60,828 nt of DNA, taken from IMG/VR virus record IMGVR_UViG_3300031707_002291, positions 1 through 60,828 of that record. One strand, written 5' to 3'. This document shows, in pieces, positions 16,054 through 24,373 of this stretch. Numbering within the stretch: position 1 is the first letter of the stretch; every line of letters begins with the position of its first letter. Made by a program: the position numbers and the translations under genes. Below the pieces are notes generated by a model. It was not told where the DNA came from. It saw only the letters and a program-made list of their open reading frames with translations, and made no database searches. Source of the stretch: a virus.

Positions 16054-16566
16054 ATGCTATCCGCGCCCGAAATCTGGCTTGCCGTCGTCGGCTACGAAGG
16101 TCTCTACGAGGTCTCTGATCTTGGCCGGGTCCGACGAGTCAAGGCTGGCCACCACACGCGCCCCGGCCTCGTGCTAGCCGCCCGCGCAAATAATACGGGC
16201 CGGCTGTATGTGAACCTCTACGGGTCCGCGCGACGTAGGAGCCACACGATTCATCGTCTGGTCGCGCTTAGTTTCTTGGGGCCGGCCCCGCCCAGCCATG
16301 AGGTCAATCACAAGAATGGGGACCATACCGACAACCGGCTTGCCAACCTGGAGTGGATGACGCGGCCCGATAATGGTCGCCACGCTGCCGTTGCCGACCT
16401 GAAGGCATCCGGCGAGCGCCATCCCAACGCTAAACTCCGCAGGGCCGACGTAGAGGCCATAAGGGCGGCGCGCGGCCGTAGGACACAACAAGACCTGGCG
16501 CGCGAGTTTGGCGTAAGCCAGCCCGTCATCTCCAGCATCCAGCGCGGCCAACATTGGAAGCACTAA
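16054..16566 (+). CDS. NUMOD4-HNH homing endonuclease with C-terminal HTH
   Basis: A 170-residue protein. Residues 5-40 form a NUMOD4 DNA-binding motif (EIWLAVVGYEGLYEVSDLGRVRRV). Residues 60-115 form an HNH nuclease: IHRLVALSFLG, then EVNHKNGDHTDNRLANLEWMT. Residues 130-170 form a helix-turn-helix (QQDLAREFGVSQPVISSIQRG). This is the usual layout of free-standing phage homing endonucleases. It has its own promoter and sits between the glycan block and the neck genes. Confidence 0.9.
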   Translation: MLSAPEIWLAVVGYEGLYEVSDLGRVRRVKAGHHTRPGLVLAARANNTGRLYVNLYGSARRRSHTIHRLVALSFLGPAPPSHEVNHKNGDHTDNRLANLEWMTRPDNGRHAAVADLKASGERHPNAKLRRADVEAIRAARGRRTQQDLAREFGVSQPVISSIQRGQHWKH

Positions 16567-16618
16567 GGTACACCTAGACCTCCTAGCGCATCCCCGTGCA
16601 TCCCAGGGGGCCGTTCAG

Positions 16619-16628
16619 GTCGACCATT
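16619..16628 (+). promoter_or_regulatory. Late-gene motif copy (GTCGACCATT)
   Basis: A copy of the motif found upstream of virion and lysis genes, 17 bases before the neck gene at 16646. Compare 18977, 19680, 32014, 55328 and 58533. Confidence 0.45.
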
Positions 16629-16645
16629 CTAGCGAGGAGGTCGCC

Positions 16646-17365
16646 ATGCCCCCCCCTGACGCCGGCACTCTGCACGCCCTCCAGGCGGAGATGTACGCCG
16701 TTGGCTTCCCGACCGGAACCGCCGCGGTCGAGGACATGGCCTGGGAAGCCGCTTGGGATGGGGCCGAGACCCTGCTGGGCACCAACCTCCTGACCGGCAC
16801 CGTGGGGCCTGAACGCCACATCTGGCCGCGCGGCTGGGTCGATTGGGATACGCGCTACCGCTATCTCCAGCTCGACAGGACGTACCTCGTGTCGGTCGTG
16901 ACCGCTACGCTGACGCATGACCTGGGCGAGTGTGACTGCGGCACCGACGACGTGAGTGCATGCGTCCTTCCCTACGACCTCCGCCGATCGGTCGTGGAGG
17001 TCCGGCCTGCTGACGCGGGGATCTGCGCCGGGTGCGGCTGTGTCCTATGCGACAAAGAGGCCTGGATTGACGTAACCTACATCGCCGGCGTCTGGAACAC
17101 GCTGGGCGACATCCCCGCCACGGTCAAGCTGGCGATCGCCACGCTGGCCCAGGAGTGGAAGCAGATCATGGCGACCGCCGGCGCCAGCGCCGCGTCGGCC
17201 CTCGTGACACAGTGGTCCTCGATGGACTACTCGGAGACCAAGGGCCTCCAGGTCAAGACGGCGGCCGGCCCATCGCCGGCCGCCAACCTGGCCGCCGGCG
17301 TCTTCCGTAGGTACAAGGTCAACCGGATGGTGGGCCTGCGGGGCCGGCCCAGCATAACCGGCTAG
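16646..17365 (+). CDS. Head-tail connector/adaptor protein (candidate)
   Basis: A 239-residue protein, first in the neck-tail series, with GAGGAGG seven bases before ATG 16646. It is rich in strands and has six Cys in its middle (ECDCG; CAGCGCVLC), perhaps a metal- or disulfide-stabilised insert. The C-terminal helix pair (ATLAQEWKQIMATAG; AAGVFRRYKVNRM) suits an adaptor that packs on the portal. Assigned by order, since it precedes the head-closure, gp10-like and tail genes. Confidence 0.6.
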   Translation: MPPPDAGTLHALQAEMYAVGFPTGTAAVEDMAWEAAWDGAETLLGTNLLTGTVGPERHIWPRGWVDWDTRYRYLQLDRTYLVSVVTATLTHDLGECDCGTDDVSACVLPYDLRRSVVEVRPADAGICAGCGCVLCDKEAWIDVTYIAGVWNTLGDIPATVKLAIATLAQEWKQIMATAGASAASALVTQWSSMDYSETKGLQVKTAAGPSPAANLAAGVFRRYKVNRMVGLRGRPSITG

Positions 17366-17396
17366 CCGGGGGATATCGTTCTAATAGCGTTCTGAA

Positions 17397-17410
17397 AAAA
17401 GATATCTTTT
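17397..17410. repeat. AT-rich perfect palindrome before the start codon
   Basis: AAAAGATATCTTTT is a perfect 14-base palindrome ending directly at ATG 17411. A second GATATC lies 26 bases upstream. It stands out in GC-rich DNA and replaces a normal ribosome site. Confidence 0.6.
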
Positions 17411-17782
17411 ATGGAGGGGCTGAACGTCACGGTCGACATCTACGAGCGCGCCCACGCCCCCGACGACACCGTGGGCGGCGCGGTCCGCAGCGATTCGCTG
17501 CGATATGCTGCCGTGCCGGCGCGCATCGCCAACGATCGGGTCTCGGCCGACTTCCGGGCCCAGGGTCTGGAGCTACCGCGCACCGTGCGGATCATCCTCT
17601 GGCCCGACTCGGCGCCCGGCGTAGAGGCCGGCGACATCGTGATACCGGCGTCCGGCGCATGGGCCGGCCAGCGCCTACGAGTAACAGGAGTCCAGCGGTC
17701 GAGCGTCCTGCCTGGTGACGCCCGCTCGCACATTCAGCTAACAGCGATCCACACCGACTACGCGGATCGCGAGGAGACCTAA
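17411..17782 (+). CDS. Head-closure/stopper-like protein (candidate)
   Basis: A 123-residue beta-rich protein (TVDIYERAHAPDDTVGG; IVIPASGAWAGQRLRVTGVQ), the size and texture of SPP1 gp16-like head-closure proteins. It sits between the adaptor and the gp10-like protein, as expected. The start is uncertain: no ribosome site precedes ATG 17411, and GGAGGGG occurs just inside the gene. Confidence 0.6.
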   Translation: MEGLNVTVDIYERAHAPDDTVGGAVRSDSLRYAAVPARIANDRVSADFRAQGLELPRTVRIILWPDSAPGVEAGDIVIPASGAWAGQRLRVTGVQRSSVLPGDARSHIQLTAIHTDYADREET

Positions 17783-17792
17783 GGAGGGCAAC

Positions 17793-17945
17793 ATGACATC
17801 ACTGGCAACGGTAGTGGCGGCCGTTAACGCGGCCGGCGGCGCCGACCTAGCGGCGTACGAGGCCCTGAGCAAGGCCAACCGCAAGACCGTGACCCAAGAA
17901 GCGCTGGTGTGGATTCAGATCTGGACGGCACTAGCCTACCCGTAG
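17793..17945 (+). CDS. Small hypothetical protein (50 aa)
   Basis: A 50-residue frame with a strong ribosome site (AAGGAGGG) before ATG 17793. It is Ala-rich and helical (LATVVAAVNAAGG) with a Trp-containing C-terminus. Between two neck genes and tightly spaced; function unknown. Confidence 0.55.
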   Translation: MTSLATVVAAVNAAGGADLAAYEALSKANRKTVTQEALVWIQIWTALAYP

Positions 17946-17955
17946 GAGGCCGCCG

Positions 17956-18147
17956 ATGCCAGCACCCAATTTCGAGGTGGTCCTGGCCCAGATCAAGGCC
18001 CTGGGTCCAGACCTCGGACCGTATGAGATTCTGGTGCCAGCGGACCGGAGGATAGTAACCTCCGATATTAAGTCAACGGTTCATACGTGGCTAATAGGAA
18101 ATTGGCCGCCAGGACTATCTGTGAGGCAGTATTGGCGGGCACTGTAG
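17956..18147 (+). CDS. Small hypothetical protein (63 aa)
   Basis: A 63-residue protein behind TAGGAGG. It begins with a helix (NFEVVLAQIKALG) and ends in a Trp-rich segment. Its last third overlaps the next gene by 61 bases, so one of the two starts may be misplaced. Confidence 0.5.
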   Translation: MPAPNFEVVLAQIKALGPDLGPYEILVPADRRIVTSDIKSTVHTWLIGNWPPGLSVRQYWRAL

Positions 18148-18542
18148 AGCGTACCCACAAGCTGCGGGATCGGGTCCGCCAGCTGGAGGCCCAGATGCGC
18201 CAGGGTCTGATGCTAGCCGGCAAGGTGGTACAGCAGGCCGGCCAGCTAAAGGCGCCCGAGCTAACCGGCCAAATGACCCGCAGCGTGACGGTGAGCGAGC
18301 CCCGGTACGTCGGCGGGGTGCTCACGGTCTACATCGGGCCGGGGCCGGAGAGCGCGGCCTACGCCAAATTCAGCGAGCTTCCGCGCTACATCGCCATGCG
18401 GCCAGGCCTGGGGCCGATCAGCCGCCGGAAGGGTGCCACCAAGCCGTGGCTGAAGCCGGCGCTGGACACTCACCGCCAACAGGTGGTCGACATCCTGCGT
18501 AGCTCGCTCCGGAAGGGGCTCCAAGACATCGCGAGGGGCTAG
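18087..18542 (+). CDS. HK97 gp10-like neck/tail-completion protein
   Basis: Up to 151 residues. The helix with a heptad-like pattern (KLRDRVRQLEAQMRQGLMLAG), then Thr/Ser-rich strands (TGQMTRSVTVSEP) and the AAYAKFSELPRYIA motif match the HK97 gp10 family, which joins the neck and tail. GTG 18087 has no good ribosome site, and a later start near residue 15-30 is possible. The C-terminus is a basic helix. Confidence 0.7.
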   Translation: MANRKLAARTICEAVLAGTVERTHKLRDRVRQLEAQMRQGLMLAGKVVQQAGQLKAPELTGQMTRSVTVSEPRYVGGVLTVYIGPGPESAAYAKFSELPRYIAMRPGLGPISRRKGATKPWLKPALDTHRQQVVDILRSSLRKGLQDIARG

Positions 18543-18959
18543 ATGCTATCGCCTACCAAGGTCCAGGCCGCGCTGGTGGCGCTCCTCAAGGCTAACGGCC
18601 TGCTGGTGGCGGGGTTGCCGGCCGCCGACGCTATCAAAGAGGCACAGTGGCGCGGCTCCAAGTTCGACTACCCGGCGGTTCGGGTCGACATCTCCGACAT
18701 GCGGCCCCAGGGGAACGGCGCCTGCGCCAACCGCTGGCTGGCCACGGCCGGCTCGATCCTGGTCTACAGCAAGGGCGATTCATCGGCCGAATGCGAGAAC
18801 GTCCTGGGCCTAGTAGAGAACGCTATCGTGAGGCGGCACCTGTCGGCTGCCGGCTTGACCAGCCTAGAACTCCGCGTCGACCAGGTGGTCTGCCCGTTCC
18901 GCGAGAGCAACCTGTGGCGCGGCGAAATCCTCTTTGCCACTACCGCCATCGAGACCTAG
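18543..18959 (+). CDS. Tail terminator-like protein
   Basis: A 138-residue protein immediately after the gp10-like gene and before the tail tube. It is an alternating helix/strand protein (PTKVQAALVALLKANGL; YPAVRVDISDM; GEILFATTAIE), the size and position of lambda gpU-like tail terminators. No separate motif confirms it. Confidence 0.6.
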   Translation: MLSPTKVQAALVALLKANGLLVAGLPAADAIKEAQWRGSKFDYPAVRVDISDMRPQGNGACANRWLATAGSILVYSKGDSSAECENVLGLVENAIVRRHLSAAGLTSLELRVDQVVCPFRESNLWRGEILFATTAIET

Positions 18960-18976
18960 CCGTCCGGCGGTCGCTT

Positions 18977-18993
18977 GTCGACCATTAGGGTGA
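18977..18993 (+). promoter_or_regulatory. Late-gene motif copy upstream of the tail tube gene
   Basis: GTCGACCATTAGGGTGA, the best form of the recurring late-gene motif, 34 bases before ATG 19028. It differs at one base from the copy directly before the prohead gene (58533). Confidence 0.55.
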
Positions 18994-19027
18994 TGAACCC
19001 TGACGACAAACCGAGGGAGGTCTACCA

Positions 19028-19666
19028 ATGCCGACGCTAGGAACGGGGACCGACACTCCGATCGGGCCTGGTATCACCAATGAGGACATCTACGTCCAGG
19101 GGGGGCCGACCATGTGGTTCCAAGACTACGGAGCCACAGAGGAGCATCACCCTGATAGTGACGGCTTCTACTGGGGCCTGAGCGGGACCGCGGCCTATCC
19201 GGTCTACGCCCTAGGCTGCTACGACGACCTGACGGTCGGCGACACCCGGACCACCAACGCGGTTAGGTGCGCGGCCGTGGGCGATGTGGCCCAGATGCAG
19301 AGCCGCGACGCCCTTGAGATCGCCTTCACCCTCAAGTCGCTGTTCCCGCTGGAGACCCTCCGTTGGATCATCGGCGGCGGGGCGGTGACGCATAACGTGG
19401 CCGAGGAAACCTCGAAGATGGGGCTTGGCCCCCTCCCGGTCAACCAGTACTTCCACCTGGTCACGAGCCGCGTGTACGACGAGGACGCCGGCGACTTCCT
19501 GCTGGAGACCTTCCACAAGGTCCAGTTCATCGACGCCACGCCGCTGACCATGGCCTACGGGAAGGAGTGGACCTACGCCGTCAAGGCGATGGCCCTGGCC
19601 GACACCACGATGCCGAAGGCGCAACGGTTCTCGACCAAGGTCCGCTACGATCCAAGCGTCTTGTAG
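19028..19666 (+). CDS. Major tail (tube) protein
   Basis: A 212-residue beta-rich protein behind GAGGGAGG. It starts with a Gly/Thr/Pro-rich arm and ends in KEWTYAVKAMALADTTMPKAQRF, similar in texture to siphovirus tube subunits. It sits where a tube gene belongs, between the terminator and the two assembly-chaperone candidates and tape measure. It is preceded by the recurring late motif, consistent with strong late expression. Confidence 0.7.
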   Translation: MPTLGTGTDTPIGPGITNEDIYVQGGPTMWFQDYGATEEHHPDSDGFYWGLSGTAAYPVYALGCYDDLTVGDTRTTNAVRCAAVGDVAQMQSRDALEIAFTLKSLFPLETLRWIIGGGAVTHNVAEETSKMGLGPLPVNQYFHLVTSRVYDEDAGDFLLETFHKVQFIDATPLTMAYGKEWTYAVKAMALADTTMPKAQRFSTKVRYDPSVL

Positions 19667-19679
19667 GTAGGCTGCCGGG

Positions 19680-19692
19680 GTCGACCATGAAG
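19680..19692 (+). promoter_or_regulatory. Late-gene motif copy (weak)
   Basis: GTCGACCATGAAG, a weaker match of the late motif, just before the first chaperone gene at 19695. Confidence 0.35.
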
Positions 19693-19694
19693 GT

Positions 19695-20381
19695 GTGGAA
19701 CCCGTAGACTACCTAGAGGCCCTTGCTGCAAAGGACGCGGCCGCCGAGATCCAGATCGGCGGCCGCTCTGTCTCCGTCGCGCGCGCCCGCCTAGGTCAGC
19801 ATTACCGCCTCCACAGCATCCTGGCCAGCGGACGTCCGCTAGGCGACCTGGCCGCCGACTACGTGGCGGCGGCATCGGGCCTGTCCCTAGCCGAAATCGA
19901 CGCCGGCAAGCCGGCCGAGCTGATGGTGGCCGCGAACACGCTGGTCGACCTCAATCGCTTCCACGGCACCCTGGCTGTTCTCTGGCCGCACCCGCCGGGG
20001 CCCGATGGCCCACGACCGGAGGACTACCCACACCGAGCCCTGGCGTCAGTAGTGGCTTTGCTGGCCCGCGCCTACGGCTGGCCCGCCGACCATATCCTTG
20101 AAGGGCTGGGGCCAGAGGAGGCGATGTGCTACGTGCAGGAGGCCCGCGTCCTCGAGCACCAGCGCCAGGAGTGGCAGTGGCTGATGGCCGGCGGCGGGAT
20201 CGGTAAGGACGGTAAGCCGGCAACCTTCCCGCCGATACCGTGGGGCCGGCCCGAAGATGCCCCGCCACGCCGGCCAGTACGGCCCATACCTAGGTTCCTA
20301 CAGCCTGTTGGAGTGGTGATTTCGTCACAGGAGGAGGCTCGCGCACATGCCAGAACTAGAGTCGGTCAAGTTGGGGGATGA
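19695..20381 (+). CDS. Tail assembly chaperone candidate, first
   Basis: A 228-residue, helix-rich protein between the tube and the tape measure. GTG 19695 is the likely start. The first half resembles an Ala-rich adaptor; the second has ASVVALLARAYGWPADHILEGLGPEE and a Pro-rich tail. Tail chaperones often come as a frameshifted pair, but here the next gene lies in the +1 frame with its own ribosome site, so no programmed slip is required. Confidence 0.55.
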   Translation: MEPVDYLEALAAKDAAAEIQIGGRSVSVARARLGQHYRLHSILASGRPLGDLAADYVAAASGLSLAEIDAGKPAELMVAANTLVDLNRFHGTLAVLWPHPPGPDGPRPEDYPHRALASVVALLARAYGWPADHILEGLGPEEAMCYVQEARVLEHQRQEWQWLMAGGGIGKDGKPATFPPIPWGRPEDAPPRRPVRPIPRFLQPVGVVISSQEEARAHARTRVGQVGG

Positions 20382-20742
20382 GGAATTCCCGCTGAAGCAG
20401 ATCACGGCCCGCCGCGGCCTGACGGCGGCAAGCCTATTGCTGCCCTACGTCTCGGCCTTAAAGCCGGTCCTCGAGAAGGCGGCTGGCGGCCGCCCTGGCA
20501 AGGCGCCTAGCCCGGCCATGGGCATGACGCTTCTGATGGAGACCCTCAACGCCCTGGCGCCTGTCTTGAACCCTGAGACCTTTCTGGAGGTAGCAAGCGC
20601 CGCGACCGGGATCGAGAAGGAAATGCTAGCGGAGGCGCCCCTGGAGGACGTGCTGGCCGCCACTATGAGGGCCCTCAAGGCCCTCAACCTGATGGAGATC
20701 GTAAGGACCGGCATGGGCATATTCGGCCAGATTCCCGAGTAA
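20347..20742 (+). CDS. Tail assembly chaperone candidate, second
   Basis: A 131-residue protein with ACAGGAGGAGG before ATG 20347, overlapping the previous gene by 35 bases. It is strongly helical and Leu/Ala-rich with two internal similar segments. It directly precedes the tape measure gene. Position, not sequence motif, supports the call. Confidence 0.55.
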   Translation: MPELESVKLGDEEFPLKQITARRGLTAASLLLPYVSALKPVLEKAAGGRPGKAPSPAMGMTLLMETLNALAPVLNPETFLEVASAATGIEKEMLAEAPLEDVLAATMRALKALNLMEIVRTGMGIFGQIPE

Positions 20743-20757
20743 CGGAGGCGACGGCTG

Positions 20758-23700
20758 GTGGGCGACCCCATCGAAGAAGTCCGCGTAAAGCTCTCGGCTG
20801 ACACCACGGCATTTTTCGGCCAGGTCGACGGCGCCGTCAACGGCGCCACTACCCGCATGGGTAAAATCGGCACCTTCCTCCAGAGTAGCGTGGTGAAATG
20901 GGGCGCCATGATTGCCGGCGCGGCCGCTGGCTTTGCGTCCTGGCGCACACTCGAGTCGGCCATCTCTAGCACCCAGGACTTGGGATTGGCCGTCGGTAAA
21001 CTTAGCCGTGAGACCGGACTATCGGCAGAGGCCTCCTCTCAACTGTTGTTCGCCTTCAAGCACTTTGGCCTGGAGGCCGACGATGCCAGCCGGTCCATCG
21101 GCATCTTCGCCAAGAAGCTAAAGGGCGTCTCCGACGAGGAGACCGGCGTCACGACCGGCGGCAAGAGCACGGCCCAGATCCTCGCCGACATCGGCGTAAA
21201 GGCTACCGACGCCGCGGGCAACCTCAAGCCCATGATGGACATCCTGCTCCCGCTGGCCGACCAGTTCCAAACGATGCCCGACGGCCTGGAGAAGACCGGC
21301 CTGGCGATGCAACTCTTTGGCCGGTCGGGCAAGGACATGATCCCGCTACTGAACGCCGGCAGCGAGGGCCTAAAGGAATTGGCTGGCCAGGCCGACAAGT
21401 TGGGCCTCACCCTAACGGCCAAGAATGTAGCCGCTATTAAGGCTTATACCTTTGCCCAGCGGGGCATGAACGAGGCCCTGGGCGGCCTGAAACTCATGCT
21501 CGGCCTGGCGGTGATGCCGGTCCTGACACGGTTTCTACAATGGCTGATTAGCGTCCAGCCGGCCGCCAGGGCGTTCCTAGACAACGTGATCAAGAAGTTC
21601 CGGGCCGCCGCCGACGCCGCGCGTCCATTTGTGGAGGCGACCAAGCGGATCGCGCAGGTCTTCGACGCCGTGGGGGCCGACCTGGTCGATCTGATCATAG
21701 TGCTGACCGCGGCGGCGGCCGGGTTTGCCGCCCTCAACTTCGCCGCTGATGCGATAGACCTGGCCACCCTAATCATCCAGACGATCCAGCTACAAATGGC
21801 CCTGGCGACCACCACGACCGTCATGGCTTCGCTTAGGGCTGCCATGCTGACGCTGCCCGGCATCCTGATGATGGTCACGGTCGCGTTCCTCGTCATAAAC
21901 CAGGCCTGCCAAATCTTCCTGGGCTTCGGCTTGCTGGATGCGCTCACCGGCGCTGGCGCGGCGGCCAAACGAAACGCCGCCTTCCTAAAGGAATTCGGGG
22001 ATAACGTGGCCCGCATAGACGCGCTGACGCGCGAGGGCGCGTCGCCCGAACAGGCCCATCTAATCCGCCTCAATGAGCTCGCCAAGAGCTCCCACGACCT
22101 GACGGCTGAGACAAAGGCCCTGGCAGACGCCGGCGATCTAGGGTTTAAGGGCGCCCTCCACTACAAGGAGGGCATGGAGGTTCTGGGAAAGCAACTCATC
22201 GACCTGCACCTGACCTACGAGGAATGGCTGGCAGTTCTCAAGCAGGCTCCCGACCTGACAATGGTGTCGGATGTTAGGGACGCCGTAGACGAAGCCCGGC
22301 AGGCGTTCATCGACCTGAACGTCACCCAGCGGGCATCCTACCCGAAGGAACTGATTAGCCGGATTTTCGCTACTGGCGCCGCCATCCAGAAAACGGCCAA
22401 GGACATCACCGACGCCATCACCGCATTCGGGACGGCTACCGACCAGCTCACAACGGTTTACCTCGACAAGCTGGGCGGCAGTCTCGAGCGCCTGGAACTA
22501 GAGAGGACGGCCAACCGATTAGAGGCCCTCAAGACCAAACTGGGGGACGCCTTTAAGGATCAGGCAGCCCTCGATCAGGTCAACGGGAAGCTAGACCTGC
22601 TGGATCGGCGCGATCAAGCCGTGACGCTGAGCTTACAGGTCGTGGGCGAGCGTCTACGCGAGGCGTTTGGGGCGCACGCTGCTGACAAGATAGACGCGAT
22701 CGCTAACGCCATCGCCGACATGCCGGACGAAAAGGCCATCGAGATCTTGCCCCTGCTGGACGTACTTCGCGCCAAGCAGATCATCACCTTCATGGACTAC
22801 CTCAAGCGCGGCGTGACCGTTAACGTGGCCCTTGCCATGGCGCTGTACAACATCCCCAGCGTGGCGATCTCGCCAGCGGTCAAGTTTGCCTTGCCTGTCA
22901 TCGAGAAGGCCATCGGCGTATTCGGGGAGCAGGCCGCAGCCGCCGCCCAGGCCTCGTTTAACCTAGACCAGTATGGCGGCAGTGTTGCCGCCGCCGGCGA
23001 CAAGACGGCCGCGGCTACCGACCAGACGGCTGCGGCTACCGACCAGTTCACAGATTTTACCGACACCCTAGACGAAACTACCAAGACCCTCCTGGGGCTG
23101 GGGCGGGCCGCCGGCATGACCGACCAGCAGCTAGCCGGCTACCCCTGGACCCTCGACCTGGCCCGCCGGGCAGCCGAGCGCCTGGGCCTCACGACCGACG
23201 ACCTGCTTGACATATTCAACCGTACGGGCGCCGGCTTCGCGGACTTCATGCGCGCCCTGGCGGCTAGCGAATCCCTCGACCAGCTAAAGAAGATCTCCGA
23301 CGCAGTAGTCTCCAGCCTGTCGGACCTGCGTAACCAGTTCAACACCCTGTTTGGCGCGCCTACTAAGGAGCAGGCGGCCATCAATTACCAGGTCGCCCAA
23401 CTGAAGCTCCGGCGCGCCCAGATGGTCGCCGGCGGCGCTACCGAGGAAGCCCTGGCCGGCGTAGACCGGCAGATCGCCAAGATGGAGGCGGTCAACACCG
23501 TGCGCCAGGCCGAGGTGGACGTCATGCGCGCCCAGCTCGACATGGCCGACAAGACCCTCCTGACGGACGCCCAGCAGTTCGCCCAGGGCCAGAACCTGGT
23601 AGCCAAGATGGCCGATCTCTCCGCGGCCGCCCAACCCGTGATCGACCTCTACCGGAGCCAGGCCGCCCTCATGCAGGGCTGGATGGACTCGCTGAGTAAG

Positions 23701-24003
23701 ATCGTGTTCATGGCGGCCGCCCTGCCGCTACCGGCCGCCCAGGTACCGTCTGCGCAGACCGGCGGGATCGTGCCGGGCCCGCGTGGCCAGCCCCAACTGA
23801 TCATCGCCCACGGCGGCGAGGCGGTCCTGCCCCTAGGCTCGAGCCTTAGCTTTGCCATGCCGATAACCGTGAACGTGAGCGGCGGCACGCCAGACTGGAC
23901 CGAAGTGCTCCGGCGGGCTCAGGAGGCGGTTGCGGAGGCGGTACACGGCGCCCGCCAGCGCAGTTATCTCCAGGGTGCCCCGCTGGGCTCCGGTATCGGA
24001 TAG
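20758..24003 (+). CDS. Tape measure protein
   Basis: A 1081-residue protein from GTG 20758, the longest of the tail tube region. The opening EEVRVKLSADTTAFFGQVDGAV is the usual tape-measure start. Hydrophobic helices cluster at residues ~305-395 (LPGILMMVTVAFLVINQACQ), as in tape measures that insert into the cell membrane. A short Thr/Ala repeat DKTAAATDQTAAATDQ lies near residue 760. The end has TGGIVPGPRGQPQLIIAHGGEAVLP, a common tape-measure C-terminal signature. By the usual rule of thumb this length predicts a tail of roughly 160 nm. Confidence 0.93.
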   Translation: MGDPIEEVRVKLSADTTAFFGQVDGAVNGATTRMGKIGTFLQSSVVKWGAMIAGAAAGFASWRTLESAISSTQDLGLAVGKLSRETGLSAEASSQLLFAFKHFGLEADDASRSIGIFAKKLKGVSDEETGVTTGGKSTAQILADIGVKATDAAGNLKPMMDILLPLADQFQTMPDGLEKTGLAMQLFGRSGKDMIPLLNAGSEGLKELAGQADKLGLTLTAKNVAAIKAYTFAQRGMNEALGGLKLMLGLAVMPVLTRFLQWLISVQPAARAFLDNVIKKFRAAADAARPFVEATKRIAQVFDAVGADLVDLIIVLTAAAAGFAALNFAADAIDLATLIIQTIQLQMALATTTTVMASLRAAMLTLPGILMMVTVAFLVINQACQIFLGFGLLDALTGAGAAAKRNAAFLKEFGDNVARIDALTREGASPEQAHLIRLNELAKSSHDLTAETKALADAGDLGFKGALHYKEGMEVLGKQLIDLHLTYEEWLAVLKQAPDLTMVSDVRDAVDEARQAFIDLNVTQRASYPKELISRIFATGAAIQKTAKDITDAITAFGTATDQLTTVYLDKLGGSLERLELERTANRLEALKTKLGDAFKDQAALDQVNGKLDLLDRRDQAVTLSLQVVGERLREAFGAHAADKIDAIANAIADMPDEKAIEILPLLDVLRAKQIITFMDYLKRGVTVNVALAMALYNIPSVAISPAVKFALPVIEKAIGVFGEQAAAAAQASFNLDQYGGSVAAAGDKTAAATDQTAAATDQFTDFTDTLDETTKTLLGLGRAAGMTDQQLAGYPWTLDLARRAAERLGLTTDDLLDIFNRTGAGFADFMRALAASESLDQLKKISDAVVSSLSDLRNQFNTLFGAPTKEQAAINYQVAQLKLRRAQMVAGGATEEALAGVDRQIAKMEAVNTVRQAEVDVMRAQLDMADKTLLTDAQQFAQGQNLVAKMADLSAAAQPVIDLYRSQAALMQGWMDSLSKIVFMAAALPLPAAQVPSAQTGGIVPGPRGQPQLIIAHGGEAVLPLGSSLSFAMPITVNVSGGTPDWTEVLRRAQEAVAEAVHGARQRSYLQGAPLGSGIG

Positions 24004-24012
24004 GAGGGGGCC

Positions 24013-24372
24013 GTGGCCAGCTTTGGAGGCTTCACCTTCGCCACCGACGAGGCTCCGGCACCCGGCGCCGACACCGGCTGGGTCACGCAGCTAAAGTTAG
24101 ACCGCGCGACGCCCCTGGGGGCCGCGAGGGATAGCATCGTAACCCTGGGCGTCGGGTCCGCCACGCGGGTCTTCGAGGTCTCCCTGACGCTAGCCCGGTA
24201 CGCCGTCCTGCTCGCCATGCTGAATACCGTGGCTACCTTCACCGATTGGGAAGCCGTCCCCAACGTGCGGTCCGCGTTCCTCGCTGGAGTTACGCCGGTC
24301 GACCAGGCGGGGCCATGGAGCGGCGAGACCGGCAACCGCATCGCGGTCCGCGGCGAGCTGATCTCGCAGTAG
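24013..24372 (+). CDS. Distal tail-like protein (candidate)
   Basis: A 119-residue protein from GTG 24013 with GGAGGGGG before it. It is beta-rich and lies between the tape measure and the baseplate hub, the place of distal-tail or baseplate ring proteins, but it is shorter than most Dit proteins. Two bases separate it from the next gene. Confidence 0.55.
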   Translation: MASFGGFTFATDEAPAPGADTGWVTQLKLDRATPLGAARDSIVTLGVGSATRVFEVSLTLARYAVLLAMLNTVATFTDWEAVPNVRSAFLAGVTPVDQAGPWSGETGNRIAVRGELISQ

Positions 24373-24373
24373 G

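Noticed and set aside
19695-20742. Programmed -1 frameshift between tail chaperone genes
   Set aside because: The second gene is in the +1 frame with its own AGGAGGAGG site; no slippery heptamer was noticed in the overlap.
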